Of a stretch of 64,000 bases of DNA, positions 63,177 to 64,000 are shown one piece after another. Source of the stretch: Methanobacterium_B sp963825335 (GTDB lineage Archaea; Methanobacteriota; Methanobacteria; Methanobacteriales; Methanobacteriaceae); contig CAWGSP010000001.1 of NCBI GenBank assembly GCA_963825335.1, positions 1,054,001 through 1,118,000 on the forward strand. The letters run 5' to 3'. The notes under the pieces are model-generated. The model was not told where the DNA came from. It did not search any database and saw only the letters and a list, made by a program, of their open reading frames with translations. Positions within the stretch are counted from its first letter, which is position 1. The number at the start of each line of letters is the position of its first letter. A program made the position numbers and the translations under genes.

Positions 63177-63608
63177 TTAATACTTCATTATAGTTTTAAC
63201 CCTTCTAAGTTCGTCGGCAATTTTATCCCGTTTCATGGTTAACATGTCATCAGAATCCATTTTAAGGGCTTCTTTAGGGCATGTAGCTACGCATCTTGGG
63301 ATATCTTTGTCTAGGCAGAGGTTACATTTTTTAGCAATGCCATTCTCGTCCATGTGTATGGCACCGATAGGACAGGAATCTCTACATAATCCACAGCCTA
63401 TGCATTCATCTTCCATTATCACGATGGCACCGTCAATCTCGACTATAGCCTCTTCGGGACATACAGTCATGCATGGTGCCCTGTCTTTAGCACAGTGTAA
63501 ACAGTAGACTGGAACACCATTTATTACTCTTATGGCATTTTGTGGACAGTCTCGCTCACACCTTGAACATTCATCACAAAGTTCTGGTTTTGAAATCAGT
63601 TCTTTCAT
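63177..63608 (-). CDS. Polyferredoxin-like 4Fe-4S protein
   Basis: The 143-residue protein carries several 4Fe-4S motifs: CDECSRCERDCP (10-21), CLHCAKDRAPCMTVCP (36-51), CIGCGLCRDSCP (74-85), CNLCLDKDIPRCVATCP (97-113). It probably relays electrons in a hydrogenase or oxidoreductase complex. It starts 4 bp after the stop of the next upstream gene, so they form one operon that continues outside the window. Confidence 0.88.
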   Translation of the reverse strand: MKELISKPELCDECSRCERDCPQNAIRVINGVPVYCLHCAKDRAPCMTVCPEEAIVEIDGAIVIMEDECIGCGLCRDSCPIGAIHMDENGIAKKCNLCLDKDIPRCVATCPKEALKMDSDDMLTMKRDKIADELRRVKTIMKY

Positions 63609-63612
63609 CTAT

Positions 63613-64000
63613 TCAGACCTCCTTTGTGAGAACTTTCTTAGTCCTTGAATTTGTTGTCAGAATTTTTGTTAGGTCTGTGCCTCGGCCTTTCTTTTTACCC
63701 AGTCCACTCAATTTAGCTATGTGTTTTTTCTGCCTCTCGATCTTCATCAGTTCGGTATCGACCTTGGCTATTGCTCTTTTGGAGCAAGCTGTTACACATG
63801 CAGGTGTATCTCTATCCGGGCACTGGTGGCATTTTTGTGCTTTCCTCTCATGGAGAGTTATAGATCCGAATGGGCAAACCATAAGACATAATCCACAACC
63901 TATACACTTTTCAGATGCGATATCCAGTTCTATGGCCTCGGTTGGGCACATCAACTTGCATGGAGCATTTTCACATTGCTGGCATATGATTGGATAGAAT
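63613..64000 (-). CDS. 4Fe-4S ferredoxin-type protein, N-terminus outside the window
   Basis: The frame is open to the right edge: YPIICQQCENAPCKLMCPTE continues into AIELDIASEKC and CIGCGLCMVCP-like motifs (CIGCGLCLMVCPFGSI), then CHQCPDRDTPACVTACS. The start lies beyond position 64000; an internal ATG at 63954 would break the first motif. Same type as the neighbour downstream. Confidence 0.85.
   Translation of the reverse strand, partial: FYPIICQQCENAPCKLMCPTEAIELDIASEKCIGCGLCLMVCPFGSITLHERKAQKCHQCPDRDTPACVTACSKRAIAKVDTELMKIERQKKHIAKLSGLGKKKGRGTDLTKILTTNSRTKKVLTKEV

Overview
The window looks like a chromosomal segment of a hydrogenotrophic methanogenic archaeon of the Methanobacteriaceae, most likely Methanobacterium. 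The main evidence is a YcaO protein of the McrA thioamidation type, an MfnE-like methanofuran kinase, a lactaldehyde-type aldehyde dehydrogenase as in F420 synthesis, TiaS, archaeal Thg1, aEF-1beta, a class III signal peptide pilin, and GGTGA-type ribosome binding sites in AT-rich DNA. The genus is inferred from gene content, not from a database search.

Positions 1-25143 are ordinary host chromosome. They hold an edge-truncated MmgE/PrpD gene, tiaS divergent from an HTH regulator, a holin-like/phosphodiesterase fusion, serA, a JAMM protein, thg1, aspartate dehydrogenase and a PRC-barrel protein. These are followed by a tRNA-binding-domain protein, a beta-CASP nuclease, an aldehyde dehydrogenase, a pilin with a TadC-like protein, an M24 peptidase, a HIT protein, a site-2 protease, YcaO, and the cluster pth2 - mfnE - zinc ribbon - aEF-1beta. 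The stretch ends in the first part of a TctA-like membrane permease.

Positions 25144-45377 are an integrated mobile element of about 20.2 kb that has split the permease gene; the last ~125 codons of the permease reappear in frame at 45367-45741. An imperfect 16-bp repeat (11 bp identical, one mismatch, ATTG) marks both junctions. A tyrosine recombinase gene lies next to the right junction. Beside it are a putative SF3-type helicase gene, a small ribbon-helix-helix-like gene and a field of TTGGAC motifs that could be the replication origin. The cargo falls into two blocks. One is a signalling block: a CheB-CheR-PAS hybrid divergent from a PAS histidine kinase, with a TFE-like general transcription factor gene 23 bp behind the kinase. 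The other is a defence-like block on the minus strand: a small unknown protein, a 40-residue zinc ribbon, a two-helix membrane protein, a type IIG restriction-modification enzyme and a TIR-domain protein. Behind this lie two paralogous unknown genes and a second small zinc ribbon, bracketed by a ~120-bp direct repeat.

Positions 45378-64000 return to host genes. They include a methyltransferase-like protein, a type IV pilus/Tad-like ATPase with its membrane platform protein, a HEAT-repeat protein, geranylgeranyl reductase with a small ferredoxin, and tRNA-Leu(TAA) and tRNA-Thr(GGT). A metallophosphoesterase and a membrane protein follow. The phosphate system comprises an HTH-PhoU regulator, pstS, pstC, pstA, pstB and phoU, with a hairpin and U-run after pstS. 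A citryl-CoA lyase-like gene diverges from pstS. The window ends with the fumarate hydratase alpha subunit and two polyferredoxin-like genes, the last running off the edge. I see no CRISPR array and no rRNA.
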